From contig JAIRNH010000019.1 in the NCBI GenBank assembly GCA_031258155.1, forward strand, positions 1 to 64,000: 64,000 bases of DNA, written 5' to 3'. Shown piece by piece: positions 18,549 through 27,204 of the stretch (the first letter of the stretch is position 1; every line of letters starts with the position of its first letter). Below the pieces are notes generated by a model. It had not been told where the DNA came from and made no database searches. It worked only from the letters and a program-made list of their open reading frames with translations. Both the position numbers and the translations under genes were made by a program. Source of the stretch: Helicobacteraceae bacterium (GTDB lineage Bacteria > Campylobacterota > Campylobacteria > Campylobacterales > SZUA-545).

Positions 18549-19409
18549 TTAATCGCGCAAGAGTTTATTTTCTCCCATATATTTCAACAAATCGCAAAAG
18601 CCGAGATCGCACGCGTTGCGAGCGTCTTTCGCGGCGTTTTTTAGATCGCCTAAATTATAGTAAGCGAGCCCGCGATTATTGTAAGCGTTCGCATAATCTG
18701 GATTGATCTTAATCGCTTGGTTGCAATCCGCGATCGCTTTGTTATGGTCGCCTAACCTATAGTAAGCGAGCCCGCGATTGTAGTAAGCGAACGCATAATC
18801 TGGATTGATCTTAATCGCTTGGGCGTAATCTACGATCGCTTTGTTGTAGTCGCCTAAATTATAGTAAGCGAGCCCGCGATTGTAGTAAGCGAGCGCATAA
18901 TCTGGATTGATCTTAATCGCTTGATTGTGATCGGCGATCGCTCTGCTTATGTCGCCTAAATTAGCGTAAACGTTTCCGCGATTATTGTAAGCGTTAGCAT
19001 AGTTTGGATCGATCTTGATTGCTTGCGCGTAATCGGCGATCGCTTTGCTTGTGTCGCCTAAATTTTTGTAAGCTTTTCCGCGACTGTTATAAACAATCGC
19101 ATTGTTTGGATCGATCTTGATCGCTTGGGTGAAATGTCTGATCGCCCCTTGAAAATCGTCGCGAATATACGCGTTCAGACCCTGATTAAACGCCTTCTCC
19201 GCGGCGCTTGCTCCAAATAAAGGTATAGAGGCGCATAGGTAAAGCGCGATTAGCGCGGTCGGCGCTATTTTTGAAAGTTTATCTATAACGCGGGCTTTTA
19301 TTTTTGGCTCCCCCGTTATAGGCGCAAAGAAACGCTTTATCCGATAACAAGCGCGAGCTAACAGGGAGATAGAACTTTTGGCTTCGCAAAGCCGTCGCCC
19401 AGCGATCAT
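18549..19409 (-). CDS. Sel1/TPR-type tetratricopeptide repeat protein
   Basis: The ATG at 19409 (AAGGGGAT upstream) gives 286 residues. After a basic N-terminus and a hydrophobic helix at about residues 50-68 (signal or anchor), seven or so 34-residue TPRs follow. Their consensus is AYYNRGLAYYNLGDYNKAI..YAQAIKINPDY. Several repeats are nearly identical in DNA, indicating recent tandem duplication. The C-terminus ends in a short helix (CDLGFCDLLKYMGENK) shared with two broken relatives at 19798-20028 and 55502-55790. A protein-protein scaffold in the periplasm is likely; partners unknown. Confidence 0.85.
   Translation of the reverse strand: MIAGRRLCEAKSSISLLARACYRIKRFFAPITGEPKIKARVIDKLSKIAPTALIALYLCASIPLFGASAAEKAFNQGLNAYIRDDFQGAIRHFTQAIKIDPNNAIVYNSRGKAYKNLGDTSKAIADYAQAIKIDPNYANAYNNRGNVYANLGDISRAIADHNQAIKINPDYALAYYNRGLAYYNLGDYNKAIVDYAQAIKINPDYAFAYYNRGLAYYRLGDHNKAIADCNQAIKINPDYANAYNNRGLAYYNLGDLKNAAKDARNACDLGFCDLLKYMGENKLLRD
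18640..19150. repeat. Tandem 102-bp TPR-coding repeats
   Basis: Units of about 102 bases share long identical stretches, for example AGCGAGCCCGCGATTGTAGT and ATCTGGATTGATCTTAATCG, seen three times each or more. They correspond one-to-one to protein TPRs and give the gene scope to gain or lose repeats by recombination. Confidence 0.8.
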
Positions 19410-19454
19410 CGTTTGATCCCCTTTTGCGCGTGAAATTGACAAATTATAGACCAT

Positions 19455-19797
19455 ATCAACATAAAAATATCAAAAAAGCGGCGACGCCCGTCGATTTTCG
19501 TATCGCCGATCGCTCTCCGCGCCCCCCGCGCTCTTCGTCGCCTTTGTTGTTGTTTGCGCCCTCTTTTATAATACCCGCGCGGAGCGATATGGCGGTTTAT
19601 CGCCCGTAATCGCGCAGGAAGGGGGTATCCATCTTTTTTATGATTGTTGGTATGGATTTCCGCTTGCGCGGGAATGACATTAAGTATATGGATTACCGTA
19701 TTTTACCGAGACCTGCGGGAATGTGTTGCCGCCGTCCTTAGCGCTTAGATTTGTTGTCAACGGATACTAACTTTTGCGGCGCTAAAGGTTATCGCGC
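19455..19797. other. Non-coding region with REP-like element
   Basis: No gene is visible. From about 19565 to 19690 lies a REP-like element: AATACCCGCGCGGAGCGATA, then AGGAAGGGGGTATCCATCTT, and a closing arm TGCGCGGGAATGACAT. The middle matches the copy near 14090. The rest shows nothing I recognise. Confidence 0.6.
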
Positions 19798-20028
19798 TCA
19801 ATCGCGTATTCGCGCATTTTGCCGCATATATTTCAACAAATCGCAAAAGCCGAGATCACACGCCTCGCGAGCGTCTTTCGCGGCGTTTTTTAGATCGCTT
19901 CAATTACAGTAAGCAATCCCGCGATTGCGGTAAGCGTTCGTATAATTAGGACTTAGCTTGATAGCTTGGTTGTAATCGCCTAACGCGGCATAAACAACCC
20001 CGCGACTGTTATAAGCGTCCGTATTCAT
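19798..20028 (-). pseudogene. Degraded TPR protein fragment
   Basis: From an ATG at 20028 the frame reads NTDAYNSRGVVYAALGDYNQ and a second TPR start, then hits an in-frame TGA where intact repeats have Leu-Gly. After it the same frame continues SDLKNAAKDAREACDLGFCD to a stop at 19798, matching the C-terminus of the TPR gene at 18549-19409. About 12 residues are missing inside the first repeat. There is no signal sequence. It looks like the decayed 3' end of a duplicated TPR gene. Confidence 0.75.
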
Positions 20029-20201
20029 ATAAAAGAGCCGACTTTGCCAATGCGAAAGCGCGGAAGTTAAGCGCCCAGCCGACCTTCGCCGACAAAAACG
20101 CGAAACAAAGCGCCCTCTTTGCTTCGCGACGGACGAAACGAGCGCGCCGCCAGATTTTGACGAGGACTCCTAAACTTCTTAGGCGAGCTATCGCGGTTTT
20201 G

Positions 20202-21224
20202 TTAGACGATTTCGCGCGTTATGTCGGGGTTTAATCTAACTAAGACCTCGTAGCTGATCGTCCCGCGAAGACGCGCTAGCTTTTCCGCGTCGTTTAAGAC
20301 GCAAACGCGATCGCCGTCGCCCTCGATCGTCATACTGTCCATGCTGACGCGCCCTAAAACTCTTTTGCCTTCGGGCGTTTCGTAGCCCTCAAAACCGTCC
20401 AGCCGCAAAAAGCCGTCGCCGTAACCCACGTCGTAAACGCTCGCCGCGAAATCGTTTTTCGCCTCGAAAACTCCGCCGTAGCCGACGCGATCGCCCGATC
20501 GTAAATCGCGGCGCGAAATGCGATCTCCCCAAAGCGATAGCACAGGTTTCAAATCGGCGCGATCAAAAGGGCGGCTTAGATCGCAGTAGCCGTAAAGCGC
20601 TATGCCGACGCGGACGAGATCGTATGGATCGGCGTTTTTGTTACGCAGGAGCGCGGCGGAGTTATATAGATGAAACTTCGGCGGATCGATCCCGTTTTTC
20701 GCGCATATTTTTTCGACGATCGCGCGAATTTTGCCGAAGTTTTTTTCCTGCCAGAAAAGCTCGGTCGATAGCGCGTCGGCGGAGCGCAAATGCGAGAAAA
20801 CGCCGCGCAAAATTAGCCCTCTACCGAGCGCCGTTTCGATTGTTCTTTCCGCCGCGTCGATAGCGACGCCGTTTCTGCGCATTCCGCAATCTATTTTAAG
20901 ATGAACTCTCGTTTCGCTTGCCCATTTCAGGGCGTTTCGCTCGTCGTTTAGCGCGAAACTAGCGTTTCTCGGCGCGTCGCTCGTAGGTTCGTCCGCTAAA
21001 ACTAAAATCTCGTCGAATAACGGCGCGATCGCCTTCGCCTCGTTTTGATTGCGGACTACGGCGTATTTGACGCCGTTTTCGGAGCATAACGCGGCGATCT
21101 CTTTTAGCCCGTGTCCATACGCGTTATCTTTTAACACGGCGGCGATCTCGGCTCCGCCGGCGCGGGCGCGTAGCAACGACAGGTTGCGAGTTAAAGCTGA
21201 TCTAGATAGACGAATTAAAGACAC
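20202..21224 (-). CDS. alr: Alanine racemase
   Basis: This PLP enzyme interconverts L- and D-alanine for peptidoglycan. The 340-residue product starts at a GTG. The PLP lysine is Lys32 in AAVLKDNAYGHGL; the second catalytic region has RVGIALYGY and VGYGDGFLR; RVSMDSMTIE is in the C-terminal beta domain. It is a little shorter than the usual 360-370 residues but the key motifs are present. It diverges from thrC. Confidence 0.93.
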   Translation of the reverse strand: MSLIRLSRSALTRNLSLLRARAGGAEIAAVLKDNAYGHGLKEIAALCSENGVKYAVVRNQNEAKAIAPLFDEILVLADEPTSDAPRNASFALNDERNALKWASETRVHLKIDCGMRRNGVAIDAAERTIETALGRGLILRGVFSHLRSADALSTELFWQEKNFGKIRAIVEKICAKNGIDPPKFHLYNSAALLRNKNADPYDLVRVGIALYGYCDLSRPFDRADLKPVLSLWGDRISRRDLRSGDRVGYGGVFEAKNDFAASVYDVGYGDGFLRLDGFEGYETPEGKRVLGRVSMDSMTIEGDGDRVCVLNDAEKLARLRGTISYEVLVRLNPDITREIV

Positions 21225-21356
21225 TGCGCGGCTTTCAGTAATATCGGACGTTCTCTTGGACTCGACTTGCTATTGTGCTATTTTTGCTCTTAAACGCTCA
21301 AACTTTTTAGGTTTCGGTTCGCGAATATAAACGCGCCGAACTCAAATCCTAATCGC

Positions 21357-21362
21357 TATAAT
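21357..21362 (+). promoter_or_regulatory. Probable -10 box of thrC
   Basis: TATAAT in the context AATCGCTATAATCCGC ends 29 bases before the thrC ATG. A similar context (GGCTATAATCGCG) precedes the Fur-family gene, and GGCTACAATCGCG precedes the PpiD-like gene. Confidence 0.5.
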
Positions 21363-21391
21363 CCGCTTCAGTTTTTTCAAAGGCTTTTTAT

Positions 21392-22846
21392 ATGCGGCTA
21401 TATCCTACGCGCGGCGGCGATCAGACGTTAAAGTTTAGCGAGGCGGTATTATCTCCGTCCGCGCCGTTTAGCGGGCTTTACGCGCCCGGAGAGATACCAA
21501 AGCTAGACGATTTCGAGGCTCTAAAAGCGCTAAGTTATATTGATCTAAGCAAAAGAGTTTTGAAACTTTTCGACGTCGATTTGGACGAAAAGACGATAGA
21601 CGAGGCGCTTGCGACCTATAGGCGTTTCGACGATCCCGACGAACCCGCGCCGCTCGTTTGCGTCGCCGATCGGCTCTTTGTCTCGGAGTTGTGGCACGGT
21701 CCCACCAGAGCGTTTAAGGACATGGCGTTGCAGCCGTTTGGCGTAATTTTGGCAAATCTTGCGCTACGGCGAAACGAAAGATATTTGATTTTGTCCGCCA
21801 CGAGCGGCGACACCGGTCCCGCGACGCTCGAAACCTTTGCTAACCGCCCCAATATCGAGGTCGTTTGCATTTTTCCCGAAGGCGGCACAAGTCAAACGCA
21901 GAAACTTCAGATGATTACGCAAACGGCGGACAATCTGAAGGTTATCGCGATCAAAGGCGACTTCGACGACGCGCAAACCGCGCTTAAAGGCTTGCTGGCG
22001 AATAAAAGTTTCAACGGCGCGATCGCGGCGAGCGGACGCAAAGTTAGCGCCGCGAATTCGGTTAATTTCGGACGGATTTTGTTTCAAATTATCTATCACG
22101 TTCGCGCCTATCTTGAGTTGTTAAAACGCGGCGCGGTTAAAGCGAACGAGCGGATCGATATTATCGTGCCTTCCGGCAATTTTGGCAACGCCTTAGGCGC
22201 CTATTACGCGCGGAAAGCGGGCTTGCCAATCGCGAAAATCGTTATAGCGAGCAACGACAACAACGTCTTAACCGACCTCGTCGCCGTCGGGAGTTACGAT
22301 CTTGTCAAACGAAAGCTGATCGCCACTAGTTCCCCGGCGATGGATATATTGAAATCTTCCAACGTCGAACGGGTTTTATTCGATCTTTTCGGCGCCGAGA
22401 GGACGAGATCGCTTATGGAAGAGATTGATAAAAAAGGCGCGTTCAAACTGCTCCCTTCGGAGTTGGCGGAGTTGCAAACGATTTTTGAGGCGGCTTGGTC
22501 AAACGAACGCGAGGTTTTTAAGGCTATAAGTTCCGGCGCGAACGGCGGATATATTATCGATCCGCATACGGCTACTTGTTTTAAAGCCGCCAAATTGGGA
22601 GACTCTCGCGTAAAGGTCGTTTGCTCAAGCGCGGAGTGGACGAAATTCGCGTCGACGACGCTAAAGGCGATCGACGGCGTTTGCGCGGACGACGAGAAGG
22701 CGCTTAACATTATCTCCGAACGCTTTAATCTCGCGGTTAGCCCGTCGATCGCGAACCTGTTTGCGAAAAAATCGATCGCGCCCGAACCAATCGCGCCCAA
22801 TATGATCGAAAGGGAGATCGGCGCGTGGCTTGCAAAACGGCGCTAA
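21392..22846 (+). CDS. thrC: Threonine synthase
   Basis: ThrC makes threonine from O-phosphohomoserine using PLP. The 484-residue length fits the longer fungal/proteobacterial type, and the N-terminus MRLYPTRGG is characteristic. The PLP Lys109 is in GPTRAFKDMALQ. Phosphate-binding and core motifs include LSATSGDTGPATLE and VPSGNFGNALGAYYARKAG. It is the only gene in its unit; a hairpin at 22998-23037 may end it. Confidence 0.95.
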   Translation: MRLYPTRGGDQTLKFSEAVLSPSAPFSGLYAPGEIPKLDDFEALKALSYIDLSKRVLKLFDVDLDEKTIDEALATYRRFDDPDEPAPLVCVADRLFVSELWHGPTRAFKDMALQPFGVILANLALRRNERYLILSATSGDTGPATLETFANRPNIEVVCIFPEGGTSQTQKLQMITQTADNLKVIAIKGDFDDAQTALKGLLANKSFNGAIAASGRKVSAANSVNFGRILFQIIYHVRAYLELLKRGAVKANERIDIIVPSGNFGNALGAYYARKAGLPIAKIVIASNDNNVLTDLVAVGSYDLVKRKLIATSSPAMDILKSSNVERVLFDLFGAERTRSLMEEIDKKGAFKLLPSELAELQTIFEAAWSNEREVFKAISSGANGGYIIDPHTATCFKAAKLGDSRVKVVCSSAEWTKFASTTLKAIDGVCADDEKALNIISERFNLAVSPSIANLFAKKSIAPEPIAPNMIEREIGAWLAKRR

Positions 22847-22997
22847 ACGCCGCCATTGATCGCAAACAAACCCTTTTCGCGAACTTCGCGCGCGAAAAGA
22901 CACTTTAAATCCGCGAGGCGCGCCGAATCAAGAATATATCGCGCTCGCTAATCGCTTAAACGGCAAAAAGCGCTAAGCCGGCGATGATTTTTAAAAC

Positions 22998-23037
22998 CGC
23001 TTGAACGCGGCGCGGGGAGGTTCAAGGCGCCGCTTTT
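22998..23037 (+). promoter_or_regulatory. Interleaved dyads before the flagellin promoter
   Basis: Two perfect 7-bp inverted repeats are interleaved: CTTGAAC (23000-23006) with GTTCAAG (23020-23026), and GCGGCGC (23007-23013) with GCGCCGC (23027-23033), then TTTT. Either stem can form in RNA and could end thrC transcription. As DNA, the block directly abuts the sigma-54 candidate and could bind a regulator. Confidence 0.45.
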
Positions 23038-23053
23038 GGAATAAAAACTGCTT
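23036..23053 (+). promoter_or_regulatory. Candidate sigma-54 promoter of the flagellin gene
   Basis: TTTTGGAATAAAAACTGCTT has GG at 23038-23039 and GC at 23050-23051, exactly ten bases apart, with TGCTT after as in sigma-54 -24/-12 elements. It lies 38 bases before the ATG. In Campylobacter sigma-54 drives flaB and the hook genes, while sigma-28 drives flaA. A matching site precedes flgC here. Confidence 0.6.
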
Positions 23054-23088
23054 GATGGCTTGCAATACACGTCAAGGAGCCGAAGGCT

Positions 23089-24588
23089 ATGGGCTTTCTA
23101 AAGATCAATACTAACGTCGCGGCGATGAACGCACAGGTCAATTCGACGGTTACTAGCCGCGAAATCGACAAGTCGGTTAGCAAGCTATCTTCGGGGCTAC
23201 GCATCAACAAAGCGGCGGACGACAGCTCCGGCATGGCGATCGCCGATAGCTTGCGAAGCCAAGCTAACGCGTTAGGGCAGGCGATTCGCAACGCCAACGA
23301 CGCGATCGGCATTATTCAGATCGCCGACAAAGCTATGGACGAGCAGATCAAGATATGCGACACTATCAAAACCAAAGCGATCCAAGCCGCGCAGGACGGG
23401 CAAAATCAAAAAAGCCGCACCGCGATACAGGGCGACATTAACCGCCTGATCGAACAGCTAAACAACATCGCCGTTCAAACGAGTTTCAACGGCATGAAGT
23501 TGCTCGCGGGCAGTTTTGTGAATAAAGAGTTCCAGATCGGCGCCTATTCCAACGAAACGGTCAAAGCCTCGATCGGTTGCACGATGGCGAGCAAAATAGG
23601 CGGCGTGCGGCTTGAGACGACGGCGACTATCACCGCGGCGAGCGAAACGGTTCTGACCTTTCAAAGTAGCACGGGCGCCGCGCCTATACGGCTTGAGAGC
23701 GTGAAAATTAGCTACGGCGCGGGAACGGGTTTGGGCGCGCTCGCCGAATCGATCAACAAATACAGCGACGCGATCGGCGCGAGGGCGACCTACAACGTGC
23801 AATCGACGGGCGCGAACGCGGTGCAAGAAGGAACGATCAGGGCGTTGGAGATCAACGGCGTGCTGATTGGCGACGTAGATAACGTGAGCGACAACGATCG
23901 CAACGGCAATCTGATCAACGCGATCAACTCTTTTACCATGCTAACGGGCGTGTATGCCAGCATAGACGAGGAGGGGCGTTTGAACCTCACCGCGCGCGAC
24001 GGGCGCGGCATATACGTAACCACCAGCGCGGGAGGAACGCTAACGGGGCTTGGCGCCACGAGCGCCGCCGCGCACGAAAACTACGGGCGGCTGACGCTTG
24101 TGCATAGCAACGCGCGCGACATAAACTACGAGGCTACGGGATCGCTTGTCGGCAAGATCAATTCGGGCGGCTATCAAGCCTTTACCAATATGCAGGACGT
24201 GATCGGCAATTTCACCGCGCAACAGGGCGCGGCGGGCGGCGCTTACGCCAACGCCGTTCAATCGGCGGCGGCGGGCAAATACTTGGGCGTAGGCGTTACG
24301 ACGCGGCAGGGCGCGATGATCACGATGGATATAGCCGACGCGGCGCTGGAGCTTCTCGATCAGATTCGCGCCGATCTAGGCGCCGTGCAAAATCAGATAA
24401 CGGTTACGGTCGATAACGTTTCCAATACGCAGGTAAACGTCCAAAGTTCCGAATCGACGATCCGCGATCTAGATTTCGGCGCGGAAAGCGCAAACTTTAG
24501 CAAACAATCTATTTTAGCGCAATCGGGCAGTTTCGCGCTTAGTCAAGCCAATCAGATTCAACAGCACGTATTAAGACTGCTTCAATAG
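23089..24588 (+). CDS. flaA: Flagellin
   Basis: This is the main filament subunit, exported by the flagellar type III system. The 499-residue product has the conserved N-terminal D0/D1 (GFLKINTNVAAMNAQVNST, SSGLRINKAADDSSGMAIAD) and C-terminal D1/D0 (SESTIRDLDFGAESANFSKQ, SFALSQANQIQQHVLRLLQ). The segment ADKAMDEQIKICDTIKTKA is of the Campylobacter/Helicobacter kind. It contains an uncommon Cys in D1. The variable middle (about residues 175-390) is shorter than in C. jejuni FlaA. AAGGAG precedes the ATG and maf follows six bases later. FlaA or FlaB assignment is not possible. Confidence 0.95.
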   Translation: MGFLKINTNVAAMNAQVNSTVTSREIDKSVSKLSSGLRINKAADDSSGMAIADSLRSQANALGQAIRNANDAIGIIQIADKAMDEQIKICDTIKTKAIQAAQDGQNQKSRTAIQGDINRLIEQLNNIAVQTSFNGMKLLAGSFVNKEFQIGAYSNETVKASIGCTMASKIGGVRLETTATITAASETVLTFQSSTGAAPIRLESVKISYGAGTGLGALAESINKYSDAIGARATYNVQSTGANAVQEGTIRALEINGVLIGDVDNVSDNDRNGNLINAINSFTMLTGVYASIDEEGRLNLTARDGRGIYVTTSAGGTLTGLGATSAAAHENYGRLTLVHSNARDINYEATGSLVGKINSGGYQAFTNMQDVIGNFTAQQGAAGGAYANAVQSAAAGKYLGVGVTTRQGAMITMDIADAALELLDQIRADLGAVQNQITVTVDNVSNTQVNVQSSESTIRDLDFGAESANFSKQSILAQSGSFALSQANQIQQHVLRLLQ

Positions 24589-24594
24589 CTTGTT

Positions 24595-26529
24595 ATGGTA
24601 AATAATTATCGCAAAAACCTAGCGGCGTTGCGCCAAGCGGATAGCGATTTATGGGACAAACTGCAAAAAATAGAGGGCAACGATCGGTTTGAGGTTTTTG
24701 CGGGAAGCGACCCCATAGATATTAACATTCTCGATCGCGACGCCAATATTCCGTTTTATGATTCGCCCGTCGGCGATACGGAGGAAAAATTGAAAGAGCT
24801 CGCGCCAAATATGGCGCGTCCGTTTTTGTGTTTTTTTGGGATCGGAAACGGGATACTGTTCAAAGCTCTACTAGGCAACCGCAGTTTTAATCATATCTTT
24901 GTTTTCGAGCCTGAAATCGAACTAATATATGTCGCGTTGCATATCAACGATTTTTCGCAAGATATAGGCGCGCAAAGGCTAATTATTGTCGATGCGAACA
25001 AGGTCGATTTTGTCAAGGCTATGCAACTGCTAAAACTTGACGATATGCTAGTGTATCTGAAACTTTACGATCTGATTATCACGCAACCTATATACGCCCG
25101 TTATCATTCGACGATAGAGAAAATCAATCAATTTATGATCGACGCGATCGTTCAGATCGTAAAGACGCACGGCAACGATCTAGAGGACGCGCTAATCGGC
25201 GTCGATCATTTCTTGCAAAACGCCGACGCTATGATAGAGAACGCGGCGTTTATCGATATGCGCGATCAAAAAAACTCCGATCTCGCCATAACCGTCGCCA
25301 CCGGACCTTCGCTTACCAAACAACTTCCGCTTTTGAAGGAAATCCAAGATTACGCGACCATTATCTCGGTGGACGCCTCCTTGCCGATACTGGAAAAACA
25401 CGGGATTATTCCCGATATTGTTACAAGTTTAGAGCGCGTTGAATTAACGGCAAAATTTTACGAAAACACAAGCGAAGAGTTTCAAAAACAGATCGGCTGT
25501 TTCGCTATTAGCGCGTTAGCGCATAAACGCTTAATAGAGTCGGTTAAAGGAACCAGATGTCTGATTATGCGCCCTTTTGGATATATGATGGTTTTCGGAT
25601 TGAATCGGCACGGCTACGCGGGCATTGGTATGAGCGCGGCAAATCTAGCTTACGAGTTGGCGTTTTTGCTCGGTTATAAACAAACGGCGTTAATCGGACA
25701 AGATTTAGCCTATAGCATAGACGGCAAAACCACGCACGCGGGCGATCATATATTCGGCGATCGCGATCCGAGCGTAGTAAAACATATGGACTCCGAAGAA
25801 AAAATCTATTTCCCCGCTTGGGGCGCCAAAGGCAAAATACGATCAAACTCCACTTGGGCGTTGTTTAGAAATTTTTTCATTCAAAATATATCCGACGCTA
25901 AACATAGAATGGCTACCTACAACTGCACGGAGGGCGGCTGCCATATCGACGGCGCTATCGATCGCCCGTTCGCGGAGGTTGTAGCCGAATTTGTCGATCG
26001 AAGCAAAGTAAAAAAGAGAATTGTTTTGCCGCCGGCAGACGCCAAGACGGTAAAAAAAGAAAAGGCGCAAGTAAGAAGCGTGATCAAAACAATGATTAAA
26101 ACCGGACGAAAAGCGCTCGATACAATTATTCCTTTGCAAAAAGCGACGGTTAAGCTGACGACAAAATTGGAGAAAAAAAGCAGAGACGATCAGATCAAAG
26201 AGGGCGATTTCGCCGCGATCGCGTCGATTAACGCGAGGATAGACAAAGCGAAAAAAATTTTGGAAGATTCGCTATTTATGAAATACTATTGGGACGCCCT
26301 GCGCTCTATGGTGGTAAATATGGAACTCAATATAGCCAAGATCACCACAAAAATACCGACCAACGAAACCGAACAAAAAGATAAGCATTTAGACTACCTT
26401 TTCGCTCATCGTTTTTGGCTTTTTAGCGTCAAAGGCGCGATCGAAACGCAATTAAAAATCCTTGCGAAATACGACGGTTCACAGCCTCGATCCGCTAAGC
26501 CGAAAGCGGCGTTAAAAGAGACTTCTTAA
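24595..26529 (+). CDS. Motility accessory factor (Maf/DUF115)
   Basis: Maf proteins transfer nonulosonic acids (pseudaminic or legionaminic acid) to flagellin in the cytoplasm before export. The 644-residue product shows the MAF/MptE-like core: VATGPSLTKQLPLLKE with the glycine-rich sugar-nucleotide loop, DASLPILEKHGIIPDIVTSL, and GQDLAYSIDGKTTHAGDH. A lysine-rich coiled tail follows. It lies six bases after flagellin, so its substrate is almost certainly that flagellin. Symbols vary (maf, pseE); the sugar cannot be told. Confidence 0.9.
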   Translation: MVNNYRKNLAALRQADSDLWDKLQKIEGNDRFEVFAGSDPIDINILDRDANIPFYDSPVGDTEEKLKELAPNMARPFLCFFGIGNGILFKALLGNRSFNHIFVFEPEIELIYVALHINDFSQDIGAQRLIIVDANKVDFVKAMQLLKLDDMLVYLKLYDLIITQPIYARYHSTIEKINQFMIDAIVQIVKTHGNDLEDALIGVDHFLQNADAMIENAAFIDMRDQKNSDLAITVATGPSLTKQLPLLKEIQDYATIISVDASLPILEKHGIIPDIVTSLERVELTAKFYENTSEEFQKQIGCFAISALAHKRLIESVKGTRCLIMRPFGYMMVFGLNRHGYAGIGMSAANLAYELAFLLGYKQTALIGQDLAYSIDGKTTHAGDHIFGDRDPSVVKHMDSEEKIYFPAWGAKGKIRSNSTWALFRNFFIQNISDAKHRMATYNCTEGGCHIDGAIDRPFAEVVAEFVDRSKVKKRIVLPPADAKTVKKEKAQVRSVIKTMIKTGRKALDTIIPLQKATVKLTTKLEKKSRDDQIKEGDFAAIASINARIDKAKKILEDSLFMKYYWDALRSMVVNMELNIAKITTKIPTNETEQKDKHLDYLFAHRFWLFSVKGAIETQLKILAKYDGSQPRSAKPKAALKETS

Positions 26530-26580
26530 AGCCAAGCTATTTATCCGTCGCGCCTATTTGAATTAAATGAAGTTTCGTTT

Positions 26581-26605
26581 CGCCTAGACGGTTAGGCGCC
26601 TTTTT
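26581..26605 (+). terminator. Rho-independent terminator after maf
   Basis: CGCCTA (26581-26586) and TAGGCG (26593-26598) form a six-base-pair stem with a six-base loop, followed by CC and five T. It lies about 50 bases after the maf stop and ends the flagellin-maf unit. Confidence 0.6.
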
Positions 26606-27204
26606 CGTCGCGTTCGCCCAACAATAAACGCTTGCGAGTTTGCGCAAAACTGTTTGCGGTTTTCTAAAATCGCGCCGCTTTTAATTTAGTCCAAAAGTTA
26701 CTTTTTGCGCTCGCCTAATCGCGTTTTACTTTTGTCCGTTTGTCGCGCCGCGTTTTATACTCGCCTAGTCGCGTTTCGATTTTGCCGTAACTCTCGTTTT
26801 TACTCGCTTTGCCGCGTTTTGCTTTTCTCCGTTTATCGCCAGCGCTTTGATTTTGCCTGAAAGCGTTTTTGCGCTCTCGCCAAACGTCGCCTTGTTTTTG
26901 TCTCCTTACGCGCGGAGCAAAACGACGCGTAACTAGCGCAATTCGTTCTATCGCAAGTCGCGCCCTCCAACGATCGCGCTATTTATTATTTTGCGCCCCC
27001 TCTCGTCATACCCGCGAAAGCGGGAATCCACAGATTAGGCGTTGCGAAATATCGGGGCGGCGCGAAAAACTTGGCGTTTCTCGCAAGGCGTTAAAGCGAT
27101 CGGGCGTTTCTCCCGCCGCGCCTTGCGTCGCCTTTTAGAACGCGGGTCGCGTTTATGCGAGCGAGCGATCGTCGCCGTCGAGATAAAGGCGGCAAAACAT
27201 GAAA
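26606..27204. other. Non-coding region with one REP-like copy
   Basis: About 600 bases hold no credible gene. From 26690 to 26900 the sequence repeats a loose pattern of CGCGTTTTnnTTTTG and CCGTTT words, too diverged to define a unit. At 27003-27032 is a clean REP-like hairpin, CGTCATACCCGCGAAAGCGG followed by GAATCCA. The rest is featureless to me. Confidence 0.6.

Noticed and set aside
18640-19150. Regular repeats that could be mistaken for a CRISPR array
   Set aside because: The 102-base period keeps one reading frame and encodes TPR helices; there are no unique spacers or cas genes.
26690-26900. Loose CGCGTTTT/TTTTG repetition after maf
   Set aside because: Units are too diverged and irregular to call a tandem repeat; likely compositional drift.
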